A DNA stretch of 64,000 bases from Tridacna crocea (GCA_943736015.1 OX031058.1:6224001-6288000), one strand, 5' to 3'. Positions 30,301 through 32,768 are shown, counted from the stretch's first letter. Notes: generated from the letters alone by a model not told the origin. Program-made: numbers and translations.

Positions 30301-31232
30301 CAAGCAGACTGAATTTATTGTCTGCAAATGCTCTAAATTTTTACCAGTCTTTAATTTTGTTCTATGGTAAAGAGTTAAACAATTCACTAAGCTTGCTGTT
30401 ACATGACGTTCCCATACTTATGACAACAGTGTTACATTTTATTGTTATTCTTTGAATTAAGATAAAATTTGGATATAAGTTTCTGTATAGGCCTAAAAAA
30501 CCTTCATTAAATTTTATCTATTGTTATTGAAAAAGAGACGAAATCACAAAAATAGTGTCAAAGCTAACTTCCACAACCAGGTAGATTGCGAGATATCCTG
30601 AACTCTTGCTACAAAGTATCTTCTGTTTCTCCTACCTTCAGTCTGAAGGTCTGCTCCGATGCTATTTTTGTTTATGTTCTTCACGGACACCTTTACATCA
30701 GCCCTCACTTAAACATGTTTGGAATAAATATGATTTTACCGGCATCTTTTCAAGCAGCTCTATGCGACAAAATTTCCAATGACAGCTAATCAAGTGTCTT
30801 CGAAGAAAAGTAACAAAAATAGCATCTGAGTAGACCTTCAGACAGAAGGTACTCCTTATACATGAACTCATTACCTGTCGAAAAGTGAAGGTCAACCCTA
30901 CTTTCCTAGTTTGAAAGACAATTATGGTCTATGGACCTGTGACGAGAGTCACTCATTATACCTGTAGTAAAAGGGGGGGGGGATGAGGTTTCGCTGCCCT
31001 ACGCTACTCCTACTAGGAACTCTTAGCCCTTAGTGAAGCCGATCTATTATCAGTGCTACCTGGACCATATCATCAACGCCTTCGATTGTTGCTAGTTATG
31101 CATGATGCGACCAAAAATGAAAACCGCCAGGTGCGTTATGCTTACTAACAAATTTACATGTGCATTACTTACTCCTTTCTTGGATTTCGTTGGTTTTACC
31201 CTGGCAAAAATTTGTATTGTTTGCTTAACCAT
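349..31232 (-). CDS. KIF6: Kinesin-like protein KIF6, whole gene (21 exons placed plus a tentative last one)
   Basis: This is a kinesin-9 family motor, a microtubule-dependent ATPase associated with motile cilia and axonemes. Joined exons give about 832 residues without a stop. The motor domain covers roughly residues 5-345: P-loop GQTGSGKT at 95-102, switch I NQASTRSH at 215-222, switch II DLAGSE at 248-253 and YRNS at 295-298. The neck (SISTCRFAQRV) leads to a coiled coil near 352-380, a proline-rich linker in exon 13, and a C-terminal coiled coil at 674-719. KIF6 rather than KIF9 is indicated by the tail: GRQEAFEIF with ENKQILKDRYAEAKSLGES, the WWAE motif, and the terminal LTGDPQADADIMAFVRARQ all match my recollection of vertebrate KIF6. 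All introns are GT-AG with consistent phases. Introns total about 28 kb and are filled with MITEs and Helitron-like repeats. The 3' terminus is the only uncertain part. Confidence 0.93.
528..872 (+). mobile_element. TTAA-MITE, degenerate, probably two fused copies
   Basis: The left end CAAACAATCCCTGG and the palindrome with ATGCTGGTAACCACC are clear. The right part is diverged and ends GAGTTAA. Confidence 0.7.
891..1114 (+). mobile_element. TTAA-MITE, degenerate, abutting KIF6 exon 21
   Basis: The order of blocks (ACGACC, GAAAGC, palindrome, TTGTTGTCTGAATGC) is that of the MITE. It lies immediately downstream of the exon 21 donor. Confidence 0.7.
1126..1226 (-). CDS. KIF6: KIF6 exon 21 (conserved C-terminal motif)
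   Basis: It encodes SSHSSSGIRLTGDPQADADI then MAFVRARQNIIQH. Vertebrate KIF6 ends with a matching LTGDSQTDSDIIAFIKARQ. The acceptor is TTTTGCAG and the donor GTATGT (phase 1). If read through, the frame would stop at 992-994 after a non-conserved tail translated from MITE-derived DNA. Confidence 0.9.
1363..1580 (+). mobile_element. TTAA-MITE in KIF6 intron 20
   Basis: The palindrome GAGAAAATGCTGATCACCAG and the right end TCTGGTAAAGGGTTAA are present. Confidence 0.75.
1735..1970 (-). CDS. KIF6: KIF6 exon 20 (Ser/Pro/Thr-rich tail)
   Basis: This 236-nt exon starts at the phase-0 acceptor TTATAG and encodes QENNTASSNGRVQTAWQTPP and then a Ser/Pro-rich stretch to REDL. The splice at GTAATT gives exon 21 in frame. 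If unspliced, a TAA follows immediately (1731-1733), so an alternative short C-terminus is possible. Confidence 0.85.
2025..2240. repeat. Dispersed repeat with perfect 23-bp-arm hairpin
   Basis: TTTGACCCATGTCAGCCTG... forms perfect 23-bp arms (2045-2067 and 2071-2093) around a 3-nt loop. The flanking blocks (GCATCTGCAAAAAG, TTTCTGCATGT, CGGACCA, GATGCATCAGGTCCCT) recur at 8095-8160, 17380-17475, 21640-21697, 28115-28165 and 35100-35300. Confidence 0.7.
2438..2462 (+). repeat. Poly-G run
   Basis: This is an uninterrupted run of about 23 guanines in intron 19. It is G4-prone and its length is likely unreliable. Confidence 0.8.
2535..2864 (-). mobile_element. Two merged TTAA-MITE copies
   Basis: The right end ACAAAATTTTAGA, a truncated palindrome near 2650-2685, then a second palindrome core and AAAGGGTTAA. 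Confidence 0.65.
3014..3149 (-). CDS. KIF6: KIF6 exon 19 (C-terminal coiled coil, WWAE)
   Basis: It encodes YKEAFTRLRALKTEIEHLQH then LLEKSKVKLMKDFELWWAEQ and VSIAQ. Human KIF6 has FTRLKALKVEIEHLQLLMDK and FEVWWAEEA. The donor is GTATAA. It is 136 nt, ending in phase 0. Confidence 0.93.
3239..3384 (-). mobile_element. TTAA-MITE, 5'-truncated
   Basis: It has the palindrome CTTGTTACCAGCATTTTCTC and the end GTGTGGTAATGGGTTAA, in KIF6 intron 18. Confidence 0.8.
3417..3740 (+). mobile_element. TTAA-MITE composite
   Basis: A + copy (palindrome with GCTGGTCACCAGC) runs into a diverged minus copy ending TGGTAAAGGGTTAA, just upstream (in + coordinates) of exon 18. Confidence 0.6.
3770..3848 (-). CDS. 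KIF6: KIF6 exon 18 (two possible acceptors 9 nt apart)
   Basis: It encodes LTDPNNPEPDEEEMQMRNEM then ENQKS. Acceptors at 3848 (TTTAAG) and 3839 (GACAG) are both in frame and differ by three residues (GLT-D versus D). The pyrimidine tract is weak for both. The donor is GTAGTC. Confidence 0.75.
3983..4192. repeat. Foldback repeat with GATTGGCTAAACC palindrome
   Basis: CTTCTGATTGGCTAAACCA pairs with its inverted copy (AAGCCAATCAGAAG). It is related to copies at 15402, 23378, 23630 and 52182. Confidence 0.75.
4711..4761 (-). CDS. KIF6: KIF6 exon 17 (51 nt)
   Basis: It encodes NHLKSQIEHHRMSIAMQ. It matches the KIF6 segment beginning IGHLKEEI. The acceptor is CATACAG and the donor GTAAAC. Its small size makes it easy for gene predictors to miss. 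Confidence 0.82.
4919..5092. repeat. Foldback repeat, GAAGATGACA ends
   Basis: The ends ATGGAAATTGTTGTGAAGAT and GTCATCTTCACAATGATTTC are inverted copies of each other. A related copy is at 44161-44383. It abuts the next MITE. Confidence 0.65.
5091..5319 (+). mobile_element. TTAA-MITE, near full length
   Basis: A reference-quality copy of 229 bp: TTAACCCATTACC left end, perfect palindrome around GCTGGTAACCAGC, GTCGTCTGCAAATGC, and TGGTAATGAGCTAA right end (one TTAA base mutated). Confidence 0.9.
5320..5829. other. Intron 16 stretch with nothing recognised
   Basis: About 500 bp of AT-rich DNA with no exon, palindrome or terminal-repeat signature that I can identify. Confidence 0.5.
5910..6155 (+). 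mobile_element. TTAA-MITE with duplicated palindrome apex
   Basis: The left end TTAATCCATCACCACAC and right end GTTTGGTAAACAGTTAA are clear. The apex reads GCTGGTAAACAGC then GGGTAACCAGC, a partial duplication. A further palindrome fragment precedes it (5838-5890). Confidence 0.85.
6455..6530 (-). repeat. tRNA-like SINE head
   Basis: On the minus strand, ACAGTGGTTAGGGTATCTAA (A-box-like) is followed by GAAGGTTTGATACA (B-box-like), typical of a tRNA-derived SINE. It is degenerate. Confidence 0.45.
6595..6753 (-). CDS. KIF6: KIF6 exon 16 (KIF6 signature tail domain)
   Basis: It encodes GDMSVGRQEAFEIFRRDYDH, NAAIEENKQILKDRY and AEAKSLGESVNKSRQSI. This is the best family-specific evidence, since human KIF6 has EMSLGCQEAFEIFKRD and DNKQILKQRFSEAKALGES. 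The donor is GTGAGT. Confidence 0.93.
6900..7126 (-). mobile_element. TTAA-MITE, full length
   Basis: It runs from TTAACTCTTTACCAAACC to TGTGGTAATGGGTTAA with an almost perfect palindrome. Confidence 0.9.
7138..7596 (+). mobile_element. Nested pair of TTAA-MITEs
   Basis: The outer + copy (7138-7300 and about 7534-7596) is interrupted at an internal TTAA by an inner + copy (7301 to about 7533). The outer right end (ATCCTCCACAAATAC... AAAGGGTTAA) resumes after the inner one. Confidence 0.8.
7593..7820 (+). mobile_element. TTAA-MITE sharing TTAA with its neighbour
   Basis: Full length, from TTAACTCTTTACCAAAC to GTAAAGAGTTAA. Its left TTAA is the right TTAA of the preceding pair. Confidence 0.88.
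7873..8084 (+). mobile_element. TTAA-MITE, slightly shortened right half
   Basis: TTAACACTTTACCACAC left end, perfect palindrome, and TTGATAAAGTGTTAA right end. Confidence 0.88.
8343..8571 (+). mobile_element. TTAA-MITE variant B
   Basis: The ends match the main family (TTAACCCTTTACC and AGTAAAGGGTTAA), but the apex is ATTGCTCGTCACGAGCAAT and the stem carries CAAAAGGTGAAA with the matching change on the other arm. Confidence 0.85.
8834..9285 (-). mobile_element. Two abutting minus TTAA-MITEs sharing one TTAA
   Basis: 8834-9060 is diverged with a CTGCTGATCAGC apex. 9057-9285 is well preserved. The TTAA at 9057-9060 serves both. Confidence 0.87.
9458..9686 (-). mobile_element. TTAA-MITE with an altered arm
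   Basis: The right end (CTTTATCAAATGACAAAAC) and the palindrome are recognisable. A degenerate + fragment lies at 9309-9430. Confidence 0.75.
9905..10018 (+). mobile_element. TTAA-MITE deletion derivative
   Basis: The left end and first stem arm are joined directly to the inverted left end (GATCATTAAAAGTTGGC...), so the apex and right half are lost. Confidence 0.65.
10168..10563. mobile_element. Minus TTAA-MITE invaded by a + copy
   Basis: The minus copy 10168-10340 stops at GGATCATTAA, and a full + copy occupies 10337-10563. The junction TTAA corresponds to the internal CGTTAAAAG of the outer copy. Confidence 0.8.
10643..10868 (-). mobile_element. TTAA-MITE, full length
   Basis: TTAACTCTTTACCAAAC to GTTAAGGGTTAA. 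Both palindrome arms carry matching changes (AAAAGAAG and CTTCTTTT). Confidence 0.87.
11014..11208 (+). mobile_element. TTAA-MITE lacking half of the palindrome
   Basis: The first arm (AAGGAGAAAATG) runs directly into TTTTCTTCCC, so apex and second arm are missing. Both termini are intact. It lies next to KIF6 exon 15. Confidence 0.87.
11278..11447 (-). CDS. KIF6: KIF6 exon 15 (low-complexity tail segment)
   Basis: It encodes FIEKSSERVNGYGSPGSSRM then NTGNSEDFRN, VPTGIGISQQ and KQRQKKENDAKVKKKI. It is poorly conserved, but frame and phase (1 in, 1 out) link exons 14 and 16. A 90-bp tandem duplication sits in the intron just upstream of its acceptor. Confidence 0.8.
11451..11630. repeat. 90-bp tandem duplication upstream of KIF6 exon 15
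   Basis: AAGAAAGAATATAAACTGAT... is repeated at 11451-11540 and 11541-11630 with only two or three differences. On the gene strand it contains the exon 15 pyrimidine tract, but the acceptor AG itself is not duplicated. Confidence 0.9.
11683..12020 (+). mobile_element. Small pearl/Helitron-like element
   Basis: It starts near ATTATACCCCTCACC and ends with a terminal hairpin (ATACCCCTCT...GGGGAGTAT). A GACA/GACG tetranucleotide run is at 11931-11957. Architecture matches the longer elements at 17.5 and 19.4 kb. Confidence 0.55.
12211..12289 (+). mobile_element. TTAA-MITE right-end fragment
   Basis: Only the TCTGCAACTCCTTTCAATAT... GGTAATGAGTTAA portion is present. Confidence 0.7.
12421..13185 (+). 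mobile_element. Pearl/Helitron-like element with three tandem units
   Basis: A 5' hairpin AGGCCCTGAAGGGCCT (12429-12444) is followed by units beginning TTCAACTTGAAATGGC near 12531, 12684 and 12877. Then come a GATG run (about 13108) and the end GCTCTGCTGGCTTTCAGCC. The subterminal ends are inverted copies (CTCTACTGGC and GCCAGCAGAG). Confidence 0.6.
13344..13405. repeat. 31-bp tandem duplication
   Basis: AAGTATCTTTAGTAATAACA... is present twice (13344-13374 and 13375-13405) with one difference. Confidence 0.88.
13476..13593 (-). CDS. KIF6: KIF6 exon 14 (residues 482-521)
   Basis: It encodes NILVNMLKKEKKKVKDASVL, then LTRLGQKPPSSARGEGFSDG. The first 12 residues match KIF6. The donor is GTAGGT. 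It is 118 nt. Confidence 0.88.
13652..13877 (-). mobile_element. TTAA-MITE, diverged
   Basis: ACAACAAATTTTTAGACTGG right end and palindrome TGTTGGTAACCAGC. The outer TTAA are lost. Confidence 0.75.
14121..14342 (-). repeat. tRNA-derived SINE, copy 1
   Basis: Minus strand: head GGTAGCTAAGTC (A box) and CTGGTTCAGTCTT (B box), then a body with GGGAAAGAATATTTTGCAGA and CTGGTAATAGACACTCC. The body is shared with copies at 54.6, 60.5 and 62.0 kb. Confidence 0.7.
14348..14799. mobile_element. Minus TTAA-MITE interrupted by a + TTAA-MITE
   Basis: The outer minus copy is 14348-14410 plus 14640-14799. The inner complete + copy (14411-14639) is bounded by TTAA on both sides. The outer sequence ...GACGACAAA/TTAA/AGGTGGCTG... 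rejoins exactly, giving direct evidence of TTAA duplication on insertion. Confidence 0.92.
14880..15070 (+). mobile_element. TTAA-MITE, strongly diverged
   Basis: It keeps block order (ATTGTGGGAAAAAGAGG, GACATCTACAAATG, GGACAAGTC) but most of the apex is gone. Confidence 0.6.
15141..15303 (-). CDS. KIF6: KIF6 exon 13 (proline-rich linker)
   Basis: It encodes KQILEKPSPTAKVVTPVKSA, a PPP-containing linker, then ENERLKQLVVQRDNEI. QRDNEI followed by NILVNMLKKEKK in exon 14 matches vertebrate KIF6. The donor GTATCC is weak but the phase (1) fits exon 14 exactly. Confidence 0.86.
15402..15606. repeat. Foldback repeat, GATTGGCTAAACC type
   Basis: The core AGCTAAACCAAATGGTTTAGC is flanked by pairing arms ending CAAGAATGGTTGGCGAATAT. 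Confidence 0.7.
15676..15781 (-). CDS. KIF6: KIF6 exon 12 (residues 392-427)
   Basis: It encodes CQEAVQAYIADPDPDVLIAV then GADMRKIHTCFRIMK. Vertebrate KIF6 has a similar GADMRKVHHCF segment here. The acceptor is ATTACAG and the donor GTATTA. Confidence 0.9.
16100..16420. mobile_element. TTAA-MITE fragments, + then minus
   Basis: A + right half (about 16100-16212) is joined to a minus copy with intact first arm and degenerate apex. Confidence 0.65.
16437..16665 (-). mobile_element. TTAA-MITE, full length, beside KIF6 exon 11
   Basis: TTAACTCTTTAGCAAATG to TAAGGGGTTAA with a nearly perfect palindrome. It ends about 35 bp from the exon 11 donor. Confidence 0.9.
16699..16889 (-). CDS. KIF6: KIF6 exon 11 (alpha6, neck and first coiled coil)
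   Basis: It encodes ESISTCRFAQRVAMIKNEAI, then MNEELDPKLMIQKLKREVQQ, then LKEELALATGDQRTDDLTEE. RFAQRV marks the end of the kinesin fold, and heptad-like Leu/Ile spacing follows. It matches KIF6 ISTCRFAQRVALIKNEA closely. Confidence 0.94.
16938..17150 (-). mobile_element. TTAA-MITE variant B, apex partly deleted
   Basis: TTAACCCTTTACTCCATAA and GGGGTAAAGGGTTAA ends as at 8343 but inverted. The apex is ATTGCTCATCACGAGC with part of the second arm missing. Confidence 0.82.
17147..17381 (-). mobile_element. TTAA-MITE abutting variant B
   Basis: It shares the TTAA at 17147-17150. The palindrome CACTGTGGG... is intact except CCCTCGATG on the other arm. Confidence 0.87.
17515..18765 (+). mobile_element. 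Pearl/Helitron-like element, 1.25 kb
   Basis: It begins ACAAGAGCTGTCTGAGACGG and ends with the hairpin GCTCGCCCTTCGGGGAGC. The subterminal ends are inverted copies (TTTTGCTCCC and GGGGAGCATAAAA). Diverged tandem units (ATAACCATGAA at 18141, 18329 and 18491) and a GGAC run (18690-18724) precede the end. It carries no coding capacity. Confidence 0.65.
18863..19091 (+). mobile_element. TTAA-MITE, CCCAAAC-ended subgroup
   Basis: TTAACCCTATCCCAAAC left end, TTTTTACGGGTC block and TTTGGGAAAGGGTTAA right end. The same subgroup is at 60878 and (inverted) 34517. Confidence 0.9.
19108..19336 (-). mobile_element. TTAA-MITE, CACTGTGGG subgroup
   Basis: ACCACACGAGAAAATTTTAG right end and GTGGCAATGGGTTAA left end. 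Both palindrome arms have the C/G version (CACTGTGGG and CCCATAGTG). Confidence 0.9.
19365..21243 (+). mobile_element. Pearl/Helitron-like element, 1.9 kb, with ~161-bp tandem array
   Basis: A 5' hairpin AGGACCATGATGGTCCT is followed by CGCTCACCTGAG, whose inverse CTCAGGTGAGCTAA ends the element after the hairpin TGAGCACTTCGTGCTCA. Inside, diverged ~150-bp units (19500-20190) precede six units starting ATTCAAGGGCAAATAACTCC at 20198, 20352, 20513, 20675, 20836 and 20997 (spacing 154-162). A GGAC run (21141-21175) comes before the 3' hairpin. The final CTAA fits the Helitron CTRR rule. Confidence 0.72.
21141..21196 (+). repeat. GGAC tetranucleotide microsatellite
   Basis: About eight GGAC repeats with interruptions, at the 3' side of the tandem array. 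Confidence 0.9.
21698..21923 (+). mobile_element. TTAA-MITE, full length
   Basis: TTAACTCTTTACCAAAC to TTTGGTAGAGTTAA. Palindrome nearly perfect. Confidence 0.9.
22203..22431 (-). mobile_element. TTAA-MITE, full length
   Basis: TTAACCAATTACAAAACG to GTGGTAATGGGTTAA with a nearly perfect palindrome (one arm CTCTTTTTCCC). Confidence 0.9.
22516..22727 (-). mobile_element. TTAA-MITE with second palindrome arm deleted
   Basis: The right end and first arm are intact. After the apex (GGTTTCCAGTATTTG) the second arm is mostly missing. Confidence 0.82.
22741..22790. repeat. Small foldback repeat, GATCAGACTG type
   Basis: AGATCAGACTGGACATCTGATCTTGATCTACA. Relatives are at 32838, 35956, 37110, 42026, 44495 and 51718. 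Confidence 0.6.
22875..23018 (-). CDS. KIF6: KIF6 exon 10 (residues 281-328)
   Basis: It encodes VIIALSEKGRQHIPYRNSMM then TSVLRDSLGGNCMTTMIATC and AIEKKNID. This is the conserved loop 12/alpha5 microtubule-binding region. It is 144 nt, phase 0 on both sides. The next intron is the gene's largest (5985 bp) and holds two Helitron-like elements. Confidence 0.94.
23104..23311 (+). mobile_element. TTAA-MITE, diverged
   Basis: AAAATGCTGGTAACAAACA apex, TGTCGGCTGTAAATGC and TCTGGGAAAGAGTTAA right end. Confidence 0.72.
23378..23564. repeat. Foldback repeat, GATTGGCTAAACC type
   Basis: Arms pair around AAACCATTTGATTCAGCCAA. It ends CAAGAGTGGTTGGTG. Confidence 0.65.
23630..23817. repeat. Foldback repeat, GATTGGCTAAACC type
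   Basis: ACTTCTGATTGGCTAAAGC and its inverted copy TTTAGCCAATCAGAAGT. It lies about 60 bp from the previous copy. Confidence 0.72.
23955..24042 (-). CDS. KIF6: KIF6 exon 9 (residues 251-280)
   Basis: It encodes SERVSKTGVNGVLLQEAKYI then NLSLHCLEQ, completing switch II and the alpha4 helix that contacts microtubules. It is 88 nt, ends in phase 0, and has donor GTAAAA. Confidence 0.93.
24291..24481 (-). mobile_element. TTAA-MITE lacking apex and second arm
   Basis: Right end and first arm are present. AAATGCTGG is joined directly to CTTCTTTCTCAGGGTC. Confidence 0.78.
24634..24752 (-). CDS. KIF6: KIF6 exon 8 (switch I, start of switch II)
   Basis: It encodes TPMNQASTRSHCIFSVHLTS, then RAEGSATIRR and SKLHLVDLA. 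Switch I NQASTRSH is intact. Switch II DLAGSE is split at the exon 8/9 junction. The donor is GTGAGT. Confidence 0.94.
24760..25363. other. Intron 7 stretch with nothing recognised
   Basis: AT-rich, with short direct repeats (AGTGACGTCATT and AGTGACATCATT at about 24833 and 24852). I see no exon or element ends. Confidence 0.5.
25364..25592 (-). mobile_element. TTAA-MITE, CACTGTGGG subgroup
   Basis: TTAACTCTTTACCACACG to TTAATGGGTTAA. Arms CACTGTGGG and CCACAGTG agree. Confidence 0.9.
25700..25829 (-). CDS. KIF6: KIF6 exon 7 (residues 168-211)
   Basis: It encodes KVALMEDGDQNIHLRNLSVH then QAANEEEALNLLFLGDTNRM and IAE. LLFLGDTNRMIAE is a KIF6/KIF9-type segment before switch I. The exon is 130 nt, entering with one base and ending in phase 0. 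Confidence 0.94.
25990..26421. mobile_element. Degenerate + TTAA-MITE abutting a minus TTAA-MITE
   Basis: 25990-26197 is a worn + copy (apex ATGCTTGTAGGTAACATTTT). 26194-26421 is a well-preserved minus copy sharing the TTAA. Confidence 0.82.
26616..26725 (-). CDS. KIF6: KIF6 exon 6 (residues 132-168)
   Basis: It encodes DVDNTYNVHISYLEIYNDNG then YDLLDPKHEAAKLEDL. It contains the kinesin SYLEIYN motif. The acceptor is TTTCTGCAG and the donor GTAAGT. Confidence 0.93.
26756..26976 (+). mobile_element. TTAA-MITE, right end worn
   Basis: Palindrome arms CATTATGGG and CCCATAATG carry matching changes. The right terminal TTAA is not visible. Confidence 0.8.
27421..27525 (-). CDS. KIF6: KIF6 exon 5 (second half of the P-loop, residues 97-131)
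   Basis: It encodes TGSGKTFTITGGAERYIDRG then IIPRTLSYVFEKIDK, near-identical to vertebrate KIF6. The nucleotide-binding Lys-101 and Thr-102 are present. It is 105 nt, phase 0 to phase 0. Confidence 0.94.
27575..27799 (+). mobile_element. TTAA-MITE, full length
   Basis: TTAAATCTTTACAACAC to GTTTGGTAAAGAGTTC. It lies 50 bp upstream (in gene terms) of KIF6 exon 5. Confidence 0.87.
27918..27985 (-). repeat. tRNA-like SINE head
   Basis: Minus strand: GAGATAGAGTGTTGGCCTTG and GGACCTGAGTTCAATTCCTG (B box GAGTTCAATTCC). Confidence 0.5.
28189..28231 (-). CDS. KIF6: KIF6 exon 4 (first half of the P-loop)
   Basis: This 43-nt exon encodes NVIQGYNGTIFAYGQ. The P-loop GQTGSGKT is split between this exon and exon 5. 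The donor is GTATGT and the acceptor TTTTTTCAG. Confidence 0.92.
28439..28900 (-). mobile_element. Two abutting minus TTAA-MITEs
   Basis: 28439-28663 belongs to the CACTGTGGG subgroup and is well preserved. 28660-28900 is diverged (apex TGTGAGTTACCAGTA) and shares the TTAA. Confidence 0.87.
28992..29066 (-). CDS. KIF6: KIF6 exon 3 (residues 57-82)
   Basis: It encodes FEKVFDQTAKQDEIFENVAR then PVID, the alpha1 region before the P-loop. The acceptor is CTTTTTAG and the donor GTGAGT. It is 75 nt and ends in phase 2. Confidence 0.92.
29098..29626. other. Intron 2, nothing recognised
   Basis: AT-rich DNA without MITE, SINE or exon signatures. This is the one intron of ordinary size without a clear MITE copy. 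Confidence 0.5.
29627..29736 (-). CDS. KIF6: KIF6 exon 2 (residues 21-57)
   Basis: The acceptor is TTCTTCAG and the donor GTTCAT. It encodes VYEIDEDDKG, then FIIPKDSSDGYVNNKREAYK, matching the early KIF6 motor (IILPRDLADGFVNNKRES). The exon is 110 nt with two bases left over. Confidence 0.92.
29806..30031 (-). mobile_element. TTAA-MITE variant C
   Basis: CCTTTCCCAAACGACAAC right end and TTTGGGAAAGGGTTAA left end. The apex is AATTGCTCGTTACAAGCAA, and the inner block GGACTCTTCCGAACTGAGAG differs from the main family. The same variant is at 43863. Confidence 0.87.
30153..30378 (+). mobile_element. TTAA-MITE, diverged second arm
   Basis: CCCTTTATCACACAATC to ATGGTAAAGAGTTAA. Second arm reads TCTCCTGATCCAATAAAAT. 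Confidence 0.82.
30379..31172. other. KIF6 intron 1, inverted segment around 30586-30900
   Basis: AGGTCTGCTCCGATGCTATT (about 30645) is inverted at about 30810-30830 (AATAGCATCTGAGTAGACCT), and CAGACAGAAGGTACTCC mirrors CTTCAGTCTGAAGG. This suggests an imperfect foldback of about 280 bp. No exon was found. Confidence 0.5.
31173..31232 (-). CDS. KIF6: KIF6 exon 1 (start codon, residues 1-20)
   Basis: It encodes MVKQTIQIFARVKPTKSKKG, the beta1 strand of the motor. The start is supported by agreement with the vertebrate KIF6 N-terminus (MVKQTIQIFARVKP). The context is ACACAATGG and the donor is GTAAGT. The exon is 60 nt and ends in phase 0. Confidence 0.93.
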
Positions 31233-31560
31233 TGTGTGTATTTTACTATTTTAACTGTTTCTTGGGTCAAAATATCTTAAATAGGAAATTATTTATAATT
31301 TTCTGTCTCGATTTACGCTGTTATCACTATTTGGACGCCATGATGGCAACTATGTACATTCTATAATCAGAATGAAACGCCAACTGTGATTAGTTAAAAG
31401 ACGTATAAAAAGTGTCTTATGATTGGTCAGCTATATCCGACAGACGACTGACATTTTGGCGCGAAAAATGTCAAACTTTCAGACAAGAATGATCCACAAA
31501 CAGTTTAATTAATTCGGTATGGCTTTTATCGTTTCTTTTAAAATAGCAGCGACCACAGAT
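31233..31560 (-). promoter_or_regulatory. KIF6 upstream region with CCAAT and X-box-like site
   Basis: On the minus strand, GTTGCCATCATGGCGTC lies about 100 bp upstream of the ATG (31334-31350), resembling an RFX X-box but with a 5-base spacer and one mismatch in the second half-site. A CCAAT box is at 31422-31426. No MITE lies in this stretch. Promoter function is inferred from position. Confidence 0.45.
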
Positions 31561-31734
31561 GAACATAAAATAGTCTTGCCTAGATCTACAATATTGTAAA
31601 ATTTTAGATTTAGATCTACACAAAATTTAACTGCCACTTTCTGCCGTTTCGTCTTCACGGATGATGATCTATACTCCAGTACAGTTGGATTAAGGCTTTC
31701 AGCACAAAATAGACTTACACTCCGCCCCTTTATA

Positions 31735-32768
31735 GAGCAAAGTACCCTAATTTCGGCATACCCGTAATTTCGACACCCCTTACTATTTATGTAGTAAAAT
31801 CTATTTTCACTTCATCTATTAGTCGCTTCATCCGACTAGATCATGACTTCAAAATATATTTGACGTCTTGATAAAATCTCGGTTCAAAAGGCACTCACTT
31901 GATCTGACATTTTTGGTGCAGACCGATTTTGTTTCTTGAAAAAGTTTTTAAAAAACTAGCCTTTAACACTTTCCATAAGGACAGGGCTTTACGAAAAGTA
32001 AAGAGAAATTGAATTTTTTTCATCAATTCAATACTTGCAGTATTGAAATAGCCCTGTACTATGTTTATTATGATGATTTGATGTTCAGATTTTCTATTCG
32101 TGCCTGGAATAAAATTTTAGCAGAGGTGTCGAAAATAGGAAACAAAATTGAAAGGGGTGCCGTAATTTCGCCACCCAACTAAGAAATAATATAATAAAAT
32201 TCCACACTTTTAACAGAAGCGCCCGTGGCTTCGTGGTCAAGAGTGCAGTTCACTTGTCAATCATATTTATTACCGCTGTAAGTTCAAATCACGAATTTTG
32301 TAATTTTTTTTCCAACTTATTTTTTTTTTAATATCTTGGCTACGTCCCTGGTCAAATCGAACAAATGAATGAACTTTTGTCCTCCAGCACAATTTTTTCT
32401 CATTACCAATTACGGATAAATCGAACTCGTTTACTGACCCAAAAACTTGCAAAAGTTGCTTCCCTTGTGATTGGTAAATGGCGGATAACTGTCAAAATCA
32501 CGTTTTTGCCGTAATCTGCATCTATTTTTTCAAAACAAAACAAGGGTGTCGAAATTACGATCCCCATGTCGAAATAAAGAACCATACCCTGGGTTACGTT
32601 TATATTGAAAATATCATACAGGAATCGCACAGATGACAATTTAAAGCATAAAATGTGTCGGGTTGTTATCGTTCTTTGTCAGGGTATGTCGAAATTAGGT
32701 CATCTACAAACGGTATCTCATATGATGAAATTTTACTGTAAAGCTGTCGAAATTTGGGTACTTTGCTC
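31735..32768. mobile_element. 1034-bp inverted-repeat element flanked by TA
   Basis: The left end GAGCAAAGTACCCTAATTTC and the right end (inverted) GAGCAAAGTACCCAAATTTC match. TA flanks both sides (31733-31734 and 32769-32770). The motif GTCGAAATTA and its inverse recur inside (about 31775, 32125, 32165, 32545, 32570, 32690, 32745). There is no transposase frame. A tRNA-like segment (32219-32294) is inside. Confidence 0.72.
32219..32294 (+). repeat. tRNA-like sequence inside the 1034-bp element
   Basis: GCCCGTGGCTTCGTGGTCAA (A box) is followed about 40 bp later by GTAAGTTCAAATCACG (B box). The acceptor stem does not pair well, so it is SINE-like rather than a tRNA gene. Confidence 0.5.
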
